Source: Thalassobacillus sp. CUG 92003 (GTDB taxonomy: Bacteria > Bacillota > Bacilli > Bacillales > Halobacillaceae). From it: a DNA stretch of 64,000 nt. The stretch covers positions 1-64,000 of the forward strand of contig NZ_JABLSJ010000008.1 of assembly GCF_013618635.1 (NCBI RefSeq). Reading direction: 5' to 3'. This document shows positions 28,173 to 37,288 of the stretch, one piece after another. The translations under genes were made by a program, and so were the position numbers. The notes under the pieces are model-generated. The model had not been told where the DNA came from. It saw nothing but the letters and a program-made list of their open reading frames with translations, and did no database searches. How positions within the stretch are numbered: position 1 is the first letter of the stretch; every line of letters starts with the position of its first letter.

Positions 28173-29501
28173 TCATTTAAACACAGGGGCGTCTTTTTCC
28201 CATAAATCTTGTGAACGCTGATTCTCGTCCGGATCTTCATCTTGATCCACTGCCCCTTCATCTGGGATAGAAGGGTGTTGATCCTCGCTCTCTCCCTGCC
28301 TTTTATCCGGAGATTCGGAAGGCTTATCAGGCGCTTCCTCACGATCAGCGGAAGACGTGTCTTCCTTTGCTGCTATGCTATGCAATTCGATTCGGGGAAC
28401 GGGAGGGTAATAATCTTCTGAGATGAGCGTGTCCGTTTGTCCCTCCTTGGTTTGTGTATAGCGAACGACGTCTACTGCATGGCCTTGTTTGCCTGCCTGT
28501 TTTTCTTCGACTTCTCCTTTGTCTAAAAAGGCGGAATAGTGAACGACAGTATCAGGATCGAGCTGCTCCTGCGATTGAACGGCCACGGATGTTTCCTGTT
28601 CCAGGGGAAATCCTTTGACTTTCACAGTGACCTCATTGCCTTCTTTTACGATACTCAACCGATAATCATAGGGGTTAGGGTTGGCTACGACCAAATCACG
28701 CCCGGTTTGTGGTTCTACTTTCGCTTCCATTCCAACCTCAGCATAGCCCGGCAGTTTATGGCTGATGTGACGTTCTTGAATCACAAAGTTAGTCTCCAGC
28801 ACCGCGCCATAAATCGCTGTAGCCAATGGACTGATGGCATGACTATCCACGTGCATTAAGTCAATGTGGTCGAGAACAGAAAAAGCGCGTTCTCCTTTTA
28901 TCACCTGATCATGGAGTTGCTCTATGAGCAAATCCGTCTTTACGTTACCCGGAAGTTCCACAGAATGCTCGCCCACTGTCTCCTGCAGCACCTCCGCATC
29001 AGCATCACCATAATTATAAATCGAAAATGAAAGGTCTTCTTCAGCTAAAACAGAAGCCTTGGCCTCTATATCGTGTATAAACTCATCGATGGACACGCGG
29101 TCAAATTTCTCGTGCCCCATTTCATTGGCTATGTCTTCTATATACGAGCGATCGATTGTGGTGACAAAAGCCGTTTGTTCACCTGCGGCCACTTTGTCTG
29201 TCGTTGCTTCTATATCGAATTGTATGAACGATTCCGGAAATACCAACTCTTTATTGTCCAATTGGAGGGTCACCGGGTTTTTAGTCCGCCATTGTTCAGC
29301 CCGTTGCTCCAAACGTTGCCTAGCCTCTTCTTGTGAAAGGTTTTCAATCGGCACCGTCGCCACCGTTGTTCCTTCCTCAAAGGAATGAAAATTGCCAGAA
29401 AACATGTCCGCCGACGCGATCCCCAATTTCGTGAATGAAAATATAAAGAAGGTCGTCAGAAATAATATGAAAAAAGTCCGTAGTCTAAACCTTCCGCTCA
29501 T
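28173..29501 (-). CDS. VanW-like/G5-domain exported protein of pilus cluster
   Basis: The 442-residue protein has an N-terminal membrane or signal segment (about residues 9-30), a YoaR-like region, and a VanW-like segment (about 235-290, with ISPLATAIYGAVLETNF and ERHISHKLPGY). A G5-like domain follows (about 290-365, ending YYPPVPRIELH), then a long acidic, low-complexity tail. VanW/G5 proteins are extracellular and wall-associated; their exact roles are unknown. It is 34 bp upstream of pilB. ATG 29501 has GGGAGGG five bases ahead; a TTG start at 29546 is rejected. It may link the pilus to the cell wall (inference). Confidence 0.75.
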   Translation of the reverse strand: MSGRFRLRTFFILFLTTFFIFSFTKLGIASADMFSGNFHSFEEGTTVATVPIENLSQEEARQRLEQRAEQWRTKNPVTLQLDNKELVFPESFIQFDIEATTDKVAAGEQTAFVTTIDRSYIEDIANEMGHEKFDRVSIDEFIHDIEAKASVLAEEDLSFSIYNYGDADAEVLQETVGEHSVELPGNVKTDLLIEQLHDQVIKGERAFSVLDHIDLMHVDSHAISPLATAIYGAVLETNFVIQERHISHKLPGYAEVGMEAKVEPQTGRDLVVANPNPYDYRLSIVKEGNEVTVKVKGFPLEQETSVAVQSQEQLDPDTVVHYSAFLDKGEVEEKQAGKQGHAVDVVRYTQTKEGQTDTLISEDYYPPVPRIELHSIAAKEDTSSADREEAPDKPSESPDKRQGESEDQHPSIPDEGAVDQDEDPDENQRSQDLWEKDAPVFK

Positions 29502-29580
29502 GGGGGCCCTCCCTTCCGTGATATCTTTTGGGGGCGTTTTTTTCAAATGGGAAGAGGATTAGTTCATCTCCCTATCGAAA

Positions 29581-29698
29581 GGAGTGGCTTTGAAACAGCT
29601 CCTTCTCCCGCGGGAGAAGGAGCTCGGCGAGACCCCACAGGGAGTGGCAAGGCTTGCCGGTTCCCCCGCAGGAAAGCGAGTTGTTTCAAAGCCACTCC
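29581..29698 (+). repeat. Variable-stem element, copy upstream of the VanW gene
   Basis: A perfect 17-bp inverted repeat, GGAGTGGCTTTGAAACA (29581-29597) with 29682-29698. The core holds CTCCCGCGGGAGAAGGAGCT, GGCGAGACCCCACAGG, GGCTTGCCGG and CCCCCGCAGGAAAGCGA. An extra inner hairpin, GCTCCTTCTCCCG with CGGGAGAAGGAGC, is unique to this copy. Confidence 0.85.
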
Positions 29699-29821
29699 TC
29701 ACCCTTATGAGGTAACAAATCCACGCTATCTCGAAAAAACTTTTACATAATCCTGCCCCATATTTAAATAATGCTTTTAGGATTAATCAATAAAGCTATA
29801 AAGGGTTTCATTTCCGCATGC

Positions 29822-30535
29822 CTACTCGCTTCCGCTCGTCCCCGATGACACTTTACGGTGATCGACAAGGGTTGATTCATCCCAAGCCGTTGAAATTTTA
29901 TCCCCTTCTTCTGACGGAATGTCGGCCGCTGCTTCGTCAGCAGAAAAAACAGCCCGTTCTCGTGCAGCAGCCACCTCTTCTTCGATTGAATGTGAATCAA
30001 TCAACTCATTGTCATCAAACGGTTCAATTTGATCCATTGTGGGAGGAGAATTTAAGGCGTTTTCTGTTTCACCCGTTGTGGTTACAGGAGGCGAAACTGG
30101 TGCCTCGTTCATTCCATTTTGGGACGTTGCTGCTGCTTCATCTAAATTCAATGATTCTTCGTCATTTTGGAAAGAACCCGTGCTTTCCTTATTTTCGTCT
30201 CGTTCACGAAACAATGGGTGATGCATGAGCAAGTCGCCCTTCGTTTGAGCAGGGTGCGGGGACTTATCTGTAGCGGGTCTGTCCGCTTGATCTTCCTGTG
30301 AGATTTGAATCCGGCTGCTTCCTATGTAATACAAGGCAATCATTAATACGAACATACTCGGGAGGGCAACCCACAACGAAGTTCTCATCGTAAGCACGAC
30401 ACCTATTAAACTGACAAGTAAGGCAGTACTAACGATAAAGATGGTGCCGTTTACAGTTAAACCGAATGAATGGAGAAAGTATAATACCAAGAATGCAAGG
30501 AAAGCTGCTGGAACAGCGATAAATATAACTGTCAT
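29822..30535 (-). CDS. Unknown membrane protein with acidic tail (pilus cluster)
   Basis: The 237-residue protein is not recognised. Three membrane helices are predicted at about residues 4-24, 29-47 and 52-70. About 160 residues of polar, acidic, low-complexity sequence follow (many Glu, Asp, Ser, Thr, Asn), probably disordered. The start ATG 30535 is preceded by GGGGAGAGGGG. It has its own sigma-A-like promoter at 30652-30680 and lies between the GGDEF gene and the VanW/G5 gene. Co-orientation with the pil genes suggests, but does not prove, a role in pilus function. Confidence 0.7.
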   Translation of the reverse strand: MTVIFIAVPAAFLAFLVLYFLHSFGLTVNGTIFIVSTALLVSLIGVVLTMRTSLWVALPSMFVLMIALYYIGSSRIQISQEDQADRPATDKSPHPAQTKGDLLMHHPLFRERDENKESTGSFQNDEESLNLDEAAATSQNGMNEAPVSPPVTTTGETENALNSPPTMDQIEPFDDNELIDSHSIEEEVAAARERAVFSADEAAADIPSEEGDKISTAWDESTLVDHRKVSSGTSGSE

Positions 30536-30895
30536 GTTGTCCCCCTCTCCCCTGATAGCTAAAACCTATCCAATCTTCTCTCTCTTATATCGGGCTATTT
30601 TCCACATATTTAAAGTCTATTAATTCCTTATATCCATGCTTATCCACTTAAATTATAACGTATTACCCATGATTTGTCGTTCATTGTTGTAATTCGAAGA
30701 AAAAAATACAAAAGGTTTGGTCATGTTGATGACTTCTATGGAACACAATGACCAATCACATAACACTTCTGAAATTCTTCCCGAACGTCTTAGTTAGATA
30801 AGGGCCCTCACCTATGATTGCGGAGATAAAGTTAGCTGTTGGAGACAAATAAATAGGCTGCAGAGATTTACTCGGCAGCTTAAAGCATTGAAATA
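30536..30895. other. Intergenic region upstream of the unknown membrane-protein gene
   Basis: A 360-bp non-coding stretch between the GGDEF gene and the 29822-30535 gene. It contains the promoter at 30652-30680. No convincing terminator for the GGDEF gene is seen, so read-through into the pilus genes is possible. Confidence 0.5.
30652..30680 (-). promoter_or_regulatory. Sigma-A-like promoter of the pilus-gene cluster
   Basis: On the minus strand ACGACA (30680-30675) and a perfect TATAAT (30657-30652) are spaced by 17 bp, about 117 bp before the ATG at 30535. Confidence 0.6.
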
Positions 30896-32635
30896 TTATT
30901 CAACCGTTGTGACATCTTTTATATATTTGGCTACACGATTACGCCCCTGCTGCTTTGCTCCGACATACATCGCGCGATCAGCGTGCCTGATTAAATCCAA
31001 TGGTTCGTCGCAATCATGAGGGAAAGTGGCAATCCCGACACTGGCGGTAATATCAACAGACAGCGTACCTTCTTGAGACAAGATATGCTCACGGATTGAA
31101 AATGGATGTCCAGAAATCGTTTGCCTCACCTCTTCAGCCTTTTTATAGCACTGATCCTGTGAAAGCCAAGGCAGAAGAATGACGAATTCCTCACCACCAT
31201 ACCTGGCAACCGCCCCCTCATGTTCATCGAAGGTCCTACTTAAGCGTTCTGCCAATTCTTTTAAAATCTCATTGCCACTTTCATGCCCATATGTATCATT
31301 AACACTTTTAAAATGATCGATATCCAGCAATATCAACGAGAGCGGTCCTTTTTCGTAGGATGTCTTCATCTCATCAAATACGTGCTGCAAGTAATTTTCA
31401 AAGTAACGATAATTATAGAGACCCGTAAGCGGGCAAATTTCACTGTCCTTCTTTGTTTTTTCATAATGGCGGGCATTTTCCATCGCAACCGCCAAATAGT
31501 TTGCCAGTATTTCCATGATCATAAATTGGTATCTGTGGAATGCGCGGCGTTTCTTGGCATAGACCGAAATGATGCCGACGATTTCATTCTTACGTTGCAC
31601 CGGGAGTGACATAATACTTTCTGCGTCAACTGGCGTATAGCTTGAGACATACGGTTTCCATTCTTTCTTTGAAGAAAAATGAAAACCGCTTTGTTTCAAC
31701 CAGGTATTCCCGCTGACATCCTCTCCATGCTCTAAATGCGATTGGGGGAAACTCATTTTTTCTTCACGATCGTAGAAACGGATGAGTTCCAGCTGCTTGT
31801 TATCTACAACATCAAACACATAAATGTAGTCGACGGGCAACAGATTGCTTAATCGCGATACGAAAACATCCAGCACTTCAGATACACCTAATTTCCCCGT
31901 CAATTCATGACCGAATTCACTCGTTTGCTGGAGATAACCATTCATCTCCCGACTGTTATGGTAAAGCATCAGCATGAAAGAGATAAATATGAAAGGGATA
32001 CCGACAAAATATATGGCAGTCAAACCGATTTCTAAATAAAGCTTAAACAAGACTAACCCAATCGGAAAGACGAGCAGCGAAGTCAGGCACTCCCACAGAA
32101 ATCCAACATCAAACAAGCGGAATTTGCGTCGGTGTAACACTTTACCGAGCACGGCTAGAATCGATTGATTGACAAGAATTTGTGTGAATGCATAACCCGC
32201 GATCGGAACAGCGTCATAACTCGAATCAATAGCCGCCCCACCATGTTGACCGCCTAATATGTAATAAACAGCTGCTGATGCACAGGAAACCGTCAAAAAG
32301 AGAAGCATATTCAAGGGGAAGCGGTAGCCTTCTGTCTTTCCCACCCGCAATTTGAGCAATAAGAACAGGACAGAGAGTTGAGTCAGCAACATTTCAGCAA
32401 AAAAACCGAAGTATAAAAAAACAGCCAACCCGACACCATGGACAACAAAAACGGATGAGTCACCGACTAACAGTGGAAACAGGGAGAGAATCACCATGAG
32501 TACTGCAAAGGACAGGATATCCAATTCCCGGCCAGCGAATGATGGTTCAAGTACGTGATAAAGCGTCAACACGCTTACCGGCCAAATGAACAACCATGAC
32601 ATCCAAACCACGATTTTACTTCTTGCATTCACCAT
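30896..32635 (-). CDS. Membrane GAF-GGDEF diguanylate cyclase
   Basis: The 579-residue protein has about seven N-terminal membrane helices (residues about 5-230), a GAF-like domain (about 245-395, with VISVYAKKRRAFHRYQFMIM) and a GGDEF domain (about 405-575). The active site is intact (YGGEEF) with LLDIDHFKSVNDTYGH. The RxxD inhibitory site five residues before GGEEF is absent (EHEG), so no I-site feedback is expected. It should make c-di-GMP at the membrane. The ATG at 32635 has GAGGTG nearby and is preferred to 32653. Placed between folC and the pilus genes, it may supply the signal for PilB. Confidence 0.9.
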   Translation of the reverse strand: MVNARSKIVVWMSWLFIWPVSVLTLYHVLEPSFAGRELDILSFAVLMVILSLFPLLVGDSSVFVVHGVGLAVFLYFGFFAEMLLTQLSVLFLLLKLRVGKTEGYRFPLNMLLFLTVSCASAAVYYILGGQHGGAAIDSSYDAVPIAGYAFTQILVNQSILAVLGKVLHRRKFRLFDVGFLWECLTSLLVFPIGLVLFKLYLEIGLTAIYFVGIPFIFISFMLMLYHNSREMNGYLQQTSEFGHELTGKLGVSEVLDVFVSRLSNLLPVDYIYVFDVVDNKQLELIRFYDREEKMSFPQSHLEHGEDVSGNTWLKQSGFHFSSKKEWKPYVSSYTPVDAESIMSLPVQRKNEIVGIISVYAKKRRAFHRYQFMIMEILANYLAVAMENARHYEKTKKDSEICPLTGLYNYRYFENYLQHVFDEMKTSYEKGPLSLILLDIDHFKSVNDTYGHESGNEILKELAERLSRTFDEHEGAVARYGGEEFVILLPWLSQDQCYKKAEEVRQTISGHPFSIREHILSQEGTLSVDITASVGIATFPHDCDEPLDLIRHADRAMYVGAKQQGRNRVAKYIKDVTTVE

Positions 32636-32735
32636 GGTCACCTCACCCCCCACATTTACCTAATACCATACTACTAATATTGATGCAATAAAAGGGTAAA
32701 TCAAGCAAAATTCATTCAAATATAATGTATTTATC

Positions 32736-34046
32736 CTAGCATAGTCCTGTATTTTTTTCAAAATATTTCCTTGCGTCTGATACAAAATATAGAGAACCAG
32801 CAATGACTAATATCTCGTTTTCCGTCCCCGTGACTTGGAAATTTGATATAACCTTTTGATACGTGTTCTCCACTGCTCCGCCCACCGGAGAAAAAGCCCG
32901 TAGTTCTTCCCCCGTCAGCGATCGGGGAAAATCAAACGTAGTAAAGATCGTTTGATCAAAATATGCCGTCAGTTTAGGCACCATTTTATCAAGTGGTTTA
33001 TCTTTTAATGCTGTAAATAGTAACGTCTTTTTCTCATCGGGATAATATGCTTCCAAAGTGTTCATTAAAGCAGTGACGCCCTCTAAATTGTGAGCCCCAT
33101 CCAATATGACAGTCGGCTCCTTCTGCATGATTTCAAACCTTGCCGGCCAGTTAGTAGCACGTAACCCCTGCTGATACAGAGAGGAATTTAATGTAAACCC
33201 CTGATCATGCAAGATCTCAGCAGCTTGTAATGCTAATGCAGCATTGCTTATCTGGTGTCGCCCTTTCAATGGAGACGTCATTGCGTACTTCTCGCCTCGA
33301 TCATTGAAAAAATTGAAATGCTCTCCTTCTTCATCACTGAATAATGGCGTTGTCTTAAAATCTGTCTGCCATGTCAACAACGGGCTGTGCATCTGCAACG
33401 CTTGCTTTCTGATTACTTTAAAAGCACGCTCAACTGTCACGCCTGTTATCGTCGGAATGGCAGGTTTAATGATTCCTGCTTTTTCATACGCGATGTCTTC
33501 ATGTGTGTCACCCAAAATCTGAAGGTGGTCCAAGCCGACATTCGTAATGATGGCGAGCATCGGTTCAATCACATTTGTAGAGTCATAGCGTCCGCCTAAA
33601 CCTGTTTCTAATAAGACAACATCCGGTTCCTTGTTTGCAAAGTAAAGGAAGGCCATCGCCGTTATCGTTTCAAACTCTGTAGGTTCGCCCCATTTACCGG
33701 CTGCTATCTTCTTTGTAATCGGCTCTATTTTCTCAACCAGCTTAACCAGTTCCTCGTCATCTATAGGCACTCCGGTCAAACTGATCCGCTCATTGAATCG
33801 CACGATGTAAGGCGAAGTAAAGGTTCCCACTTGATAACCTTGTTGCTGGAGCAAACTCCTCAAAAAAGAAACGGTCGACCCCTTCCCATTTGTCCCTGCA
33901 ATATGAACAGCACGCAGCTGTTTTTCAGGATGCCCCAATTCCGCCATCATCGCTTTCATCCGCTCCAGTCCGGGTTTTATTTTGAATTTTTCCCGGGAGT
34001 GGATCCACTCAAGTGCTTCCTCATATTCCATCGCGACAATCCCCAT
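32736..34046 (-). CDS. folC: Folylpolyglutamate/dihydrofolate synthase
   Basis: FolC adds glutamate residues to folates (and may join dihydropteroate with glutamate). The 436-residue Mur-ligase-type enzyme has the P-loop GTNGKGSTVSF (about residues 50-60), GLGGRYDSTNV, and DGAHNLEGV in its C-terminal domain. The gene follows valS, with folC-comC-type order as in B. subtilis. ATG 34046 and ATG 34031 are both possible starts; neither has a strong ribosome-binding site. Confidence 0.95.
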   Translation of the reverse strand: MGIVAMEYEEALEWIHSREKFKIKPGLERMKAMMAELGHPEKQLRAVHIAGTNGKGSTVSFLRSLLQQQGYQVGTFTSPYIVRFNERISLTGVPIDDEELVKLVEKIEPITKKIAAGKWGEPTEFETITAMAFLYFANKEPDVVLLETGLGGRYDSTNVIEPMLAIITNVGLDHLQILGDTHEDIAYEKAGIIKPAIPTITGVTVERAFKVIRKQALQMHSPLLTWQTDFKTTPLFSDEEGEHFNFFNDRGEKYAMTSPLKGRHQISNAALALQAAEILHDQGFTLNSSLYQQGLRATNWPARFEIMQKEPTVILDGAHNLEGVTALMNTLEAYYPDEKKTLLFTALKDKPLDKMVPKLTAYFDQTIFTTFDFPRSLTGEELRAFSPVGGAVENTYQKVISNFQVTGTENEILVIAGSLYFVSDARKYFEKNTGLC

Positions 34047-34103
34047 TTCTACAAAAGGAAGGAGCGTATCAACCTCTGATACCCTCCCTTTCCTTGTTTA
34101 TCG

Positions 34104-36746
34104 TTACGATTTAAGTTCTTGTATTCTTCGTTCAACTTTGGATCGCTTCTCGAGATAATCTGTTTCTTTATCCCGTTCCGCTTGTACGACTTGCTCGGGT
34201 GCTTTGCTTACAAATCCTTCGTTCGCCAACTTTTTCTGGACACGTTCTACTTCGTTATGCCACTTCTCCCATTCATTCTGCAAGCGAACAATTTCATCTT
34301 CGATATTGATCAATCCGGCAAGCGGTAAATACAATTCTGCTCCTGTCACCACCGCAGACATCGCTTTTTCCGGAGCTTGAAGCGTCGAGGAGATGGAAAG
34401 CTCACTCGGATTACAAAAATGTTCAAGGTAACTGCGATTTTTCTCAAGCTCGTGCGTTATGGCTTCATCTTTCGTTTTAATCAACAGCTGAATTTGTTTT
34501 GACATTGGGGTATCCACTTCAGATCGGATATTACGGACCGAACGAATCATGGACACTAACCGATCCATCTCAGAGGCAGCTTGCTCGTTATGGAACGCCG
34601 CTTCAACCTCTGGCCAGGCAGCCTGCGTAATAGAACTTCCTTCGTGGGGCAGACTTTGCCAAATCTCTTCTGTAATAAACGGCATGAATGGGTGCAGCAT
34701 CCGCATAATGCGATCCAGGACATAAGCGAGAATCGATCGTGTTGTGTGGATTCTGCCGGCATCCTCTCCGTATAGCGGAATTTTGGCCATTTCGATATAC
34801 CAATCACAAAAATCGTCCCATATAAAATTATACAGATGGCGTCCTGCTTCTCCGAATTCGTAGCGATCGATGTTATGGGTTACGCGTTCAACTGTCTGAT
34901 TCAGGCGTGTGAGAATCCATTGATCAGCTACAGATTTCTCTCCTGACACATCGATATCCTCAAATTTGATCCCCCCCATGTTCATTAAAGCAAAACGGGA
35001 GGCGTTCCAAATTTTGTTCGCGAAATTCCATGTGGCCTCGACTTTCTCCCAAGAAAAACGCAAGTCTTGTCCCGGAGATGATCCCGTCGAAAGGAAGTAA
35101 CGCAAGGAATCTGCTCCGTATCGATCAATGACATCCATCGGATCTACGCCGTTACCTAACGATTTACTCATTTTTTGACCGTCTGCATCACGGACCAGGC
35201 CATGAATCAATACGTCTTTAAACGGTCTCCGATCTGTAAACTCAATCGACTGGAAAATCATCCTGCTGACCCAGAAAAAGATGATATCATAGCCCGTTAC
35301 CAGGGCATTCGTCGGGAAGTAACGGTTGTAATCGTCACTCGCTTCAACCGGCCATCCCATCGTGGAAAACGGCCATAAAGCAGAGGAAAACCACGTATCT
35401 AAAACGTCTTCGTCCTGTTCCCAGTTGTCGCTATCTTCTGGTGCATCTTTTCCGACATAAAGTTCTCCCGTTTCTTTATGGTACCAGGCAGGAATACGAT
35501 GCCCCCACCATAATTGACGCGAAATGCACCAGTCCCTGATGTTTTCCATCCAGTGTAAGTAAGTTTTCTCGAAACGGTCGGGAATGAAACGAACTTTATC
35601 TTCACCTTGCTGCAGTTCTATAGCTTGATTCGCCAGGGGCTGCATGTTTACAAACCATTGTGTAGATAAATAAGGTTCTACCACTGCATCACTTCGCTCA
35701 GAATGACCAACAGTATGTTCATGGTCTTCAATTTCAAACAATACACCTGATGCTTGAAGATCTTGAATCAACTGTTTCCGGCATTCAAAACGATCCATGC
35801 CTTGATACTTACCCGCGTTTTCATTCATCGTCCCGTCTTCGTTCATAATCAATACGCGTTCAAGATTATGGCGGTTCCCGATTTCAAAATCATTCGGGTC
35901 ATGGGCAGGTGTTATCTTCACCGCTCCGGAACCGAATTCCATATCTACATAATCATCGGGAATAATTTCAATTTCACGACCCACCACAGGTAAGATAACC
36001 GTTTTACCAATCAAATGGTTATAACGATCGTCTTGGGGATGGACGGCAACCGCTGTGTCACCCAACATCGTTTCCGGCCGTGTGGTTGCAATTTCGATAT
36101 GACCGCTTCCATCCTTCAACGGGTACTTCATGTGATAGAAAGCACCTTTGACTTCCTTATACACCACTTCAATATCGGACAAGGCTGTCTGAGTAGCCGG
36201 ATCCCAATTAATGATGTACTCGCCGCGATAGATCAAGCCTTTATTATACAGCTGGACAAACACTTCCTGTACAGCGTCATACAGACCATCATCCAATGTG
36301 AAACGTTCTCTGGAATAATCAAGCCCTAGTCCGAGCTTCTCCCACTGTGTGCGAATAAAATCAGCGTATTCTTCTTTCCACGACCAGGCTTGTTCTAAAA
36401 ATTTCTCACGTCCCAAATCATAACGCGAGGTGCCTTGTTCCCGTAATTTCGCTTCTACTTTAGCTTGAGTCGCTATCCCGGCATGATCCATACCCGGCAA
36501 CCAGAGCACATCATACCCCTGCATGCGTTTCACACGCGTGATAATATCCTGCAAGGTTGTGTCCCAGGCATGGCCGAGGTGCAACCTTCCCGTTACATTG
36601 GGAGGGGGAATAACAACAGTGAACGGTTCTTTTTCAGCATCGCCGCTGGCTTCAAAAAACTTACCATCCACCCAATACTGGTAGCGTCCTTTTTCAACCA
36701 TTTCCGGGTTGTATTTAGGGGGTAGTGAGATATCTTCATGCGACAT
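34104..36746 (-). CDS. valS: Valyl-tRNA synthetase
   Basis: The 880-residue class Ia synthetase has the HIGH-type signature HLGHAWD (about residues 57-63), KMSKS (about 525-529), an editing CP1 domain between them, and a C-terminal coiled coil (about 810-880). It charges tRNA-Val and edits Thr. Expression is controlled by a T-box leader upstream. The ATG at 36746 is preceded by AAGGAGGC. Confidence 0.98.
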   Translation of the reverse strand: MSHEDISLPPKYNPEMVEKGRYQYWVDGKFFEASGDAEKEPFTVVIPPPNVTGRLHLGHAWDTTLQDIITRVKRMQGYDVLWLPGMDHAGIATQAKVEAKLREQGTSRYDLGREKFLEQAWSWKEEYADFIRTQWEKLGLGLDYSRERFTLDDGLYDAVQEVFVQLYNKGLIYRGEYIINWDPATQTALSDIEVVYKEVKGAFYHMKYPLKDGSGHIEIATTRPETMLGDTAVAVHPQDDRYNHLIGKTVILPVVGREIEIIPDDYVDMEFGSGAVKITPAHDPNDFEIGNRHNLERVLIMNEDGTMNENAGKYQGMDRFECRKQLIQDLQASGVLFEIEDHEHTVGHSERSDAVVEPYLSTQWFVNMQPLANQAIELQQGEDKVRFIPDRFEKTYLHWMENIRDWCISRQLWWGHRIPAWYHKETGELYVGKDAPEDSDNWEQDEDVLDTWFSSALWPFSTMGWPVEASDDYNRYFPTNALVTGYDIIFFWVSRMIFQSIEFTDRRPFKDVLIHGLVRDADGQKMSKSLGNGVDPMDVIDRYGADSLRYFLSTGSSPGQDLRFSWEKVEATWNFANKIWNASRFALMNMGGIKFEDIDVSGEKSVADQWILTRLNQTVERVTHNIDRYEFGEAGRHLYNFIWDDFCDWYIEMAKIPLYGEDAGRIHTTRSILAYVLDRIMRMLHPFMPFITEEIWQSLPHEGSSITQAAWPEVEAAFHNEQAASEMDRLVSMIRSVRNIRSEVDTPMSKQIQLLIKTKDEAITHELEKNRSYLEHFCNPSELSISSTLQAPEKAMSAVVTGAELYLPLAGLINIEDEIVRLQNEWEKWHNEVERVQKKLANEGFVSKAPEQVVQAERDKETDYLEKRSKVERRIQELKS

Positions 36747-36777
36747 GACGCATCAGCCTCCTTAGTTTTCATAAAAT

Positions 36778-37036
36778 AAAAAAACCCTTCCATCCATAAA
36801 AGGACGAAAGGGATTGATTCCGTGGTACCACCTTAATTTACAGGATGACCATCCTGCACACTTCATTCCTTAACGGCTGCAAACCGGCTTCTTCTACTTG
36901 ATTCAAAGAAACAGCGTCCGAGGTGACTTTCATCATTCAAACTCCCTGGAAAACTTTCAGCAGTATGTTTTCCTCTCTGAAGGTGTTAAATGAGTACTTT
37001 TCCTCATCATAGCATTTCACGTGTTCGATTATATTT
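36778..37036 (-). promoter_or_regulatory. T-box riboswitch of valS
   Basis: The leader contains the T-box sequence GGTGGTACCACGG (36831-36819), then a terminator: CCCTTTCGTCC pairs with GGATGGAAGGG and is followed by T7. Further upstream is a long Stem I region, with GTC (36927-36925, a valine codon) in the likely specifier position ahead of CACCTCGG. Uncharged tRNA-Val would stabilise the antiterminator and allow valS transcription. Confidence 0.93.
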
Positions 37037-37041
37037 CATAT

Positions 37042-37069
37042 TGTATATAGAAAGCTTTACTTAAGTCAA
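37042..37069 (-). promoter_or_regulatory. Probable promoter of valS
   Basis: TTGACT (37069-37064) and TATACA (37047-37042) are spaced 16 bp apart on the minus strand, just before the T-box leader. Confidence 0.55.
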
Positions 37070-37099
37070 CTATTTTTTTCATTGATGGGAGATGATGGA

Positions 37100-37288
37100 A
37101 TGAGTCGATTATACCGTTACCGCTTGCCCCCCTGGTGCAGACATTGGCTCTTTATACTGGAAAAATGCTCATTACCGCTTGCAGTTTTTCAACTGATTCG
37201 TACCTTAATATTCCCTACCTCACTTGATGTATTCTTACTTGGCATATTAATCGGCATTTATGTGGCTTTTCATTTTGAATGGATTTAA
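37100..37288 (+). CDS. Small membrane protein, unknown
   Basis: The 62-residue frame on the plus strand has a basic N-terminus (MSRLYRYRLPPW) and two hydrophobic segments (about residues 14-32 and 40-58). ATG 37100 has GGGAG eight bases upstream. The stop overlaps the spoVID stop by four nt in convergent orientation. The family is not recognised. The site and hydrophobic pattern support a real gene, but a chance frame remains possible. Confidence 0.5.
   Translation: MSRLYRYRLPPWCRHWLFILEKCSLPLAVFQLIRTLIFPTSLDVFLLGILIGIYVAFHFEWI

Noticed and set aside
28173-29501. VanW similarity as a vancomycin-resistance gene
   Set aside because: No vanA/vanH/vanX or vanRS genes are nearby. VanW/G5 proteins occur widely outside resistance clusters, and the pilus context gives a better explanation.
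29547-29750. Short plus-strand frame across the variable-stem element
   Set aside because: It is read through the repeat core; very similar frames appear at the other copies, e.g. 38622-38936.
36778-37069. valS leader as a new structured RNA
   Set aside because: The T-box sequence, terminator and a GTC codon identify it as an ordinary T-box leader.
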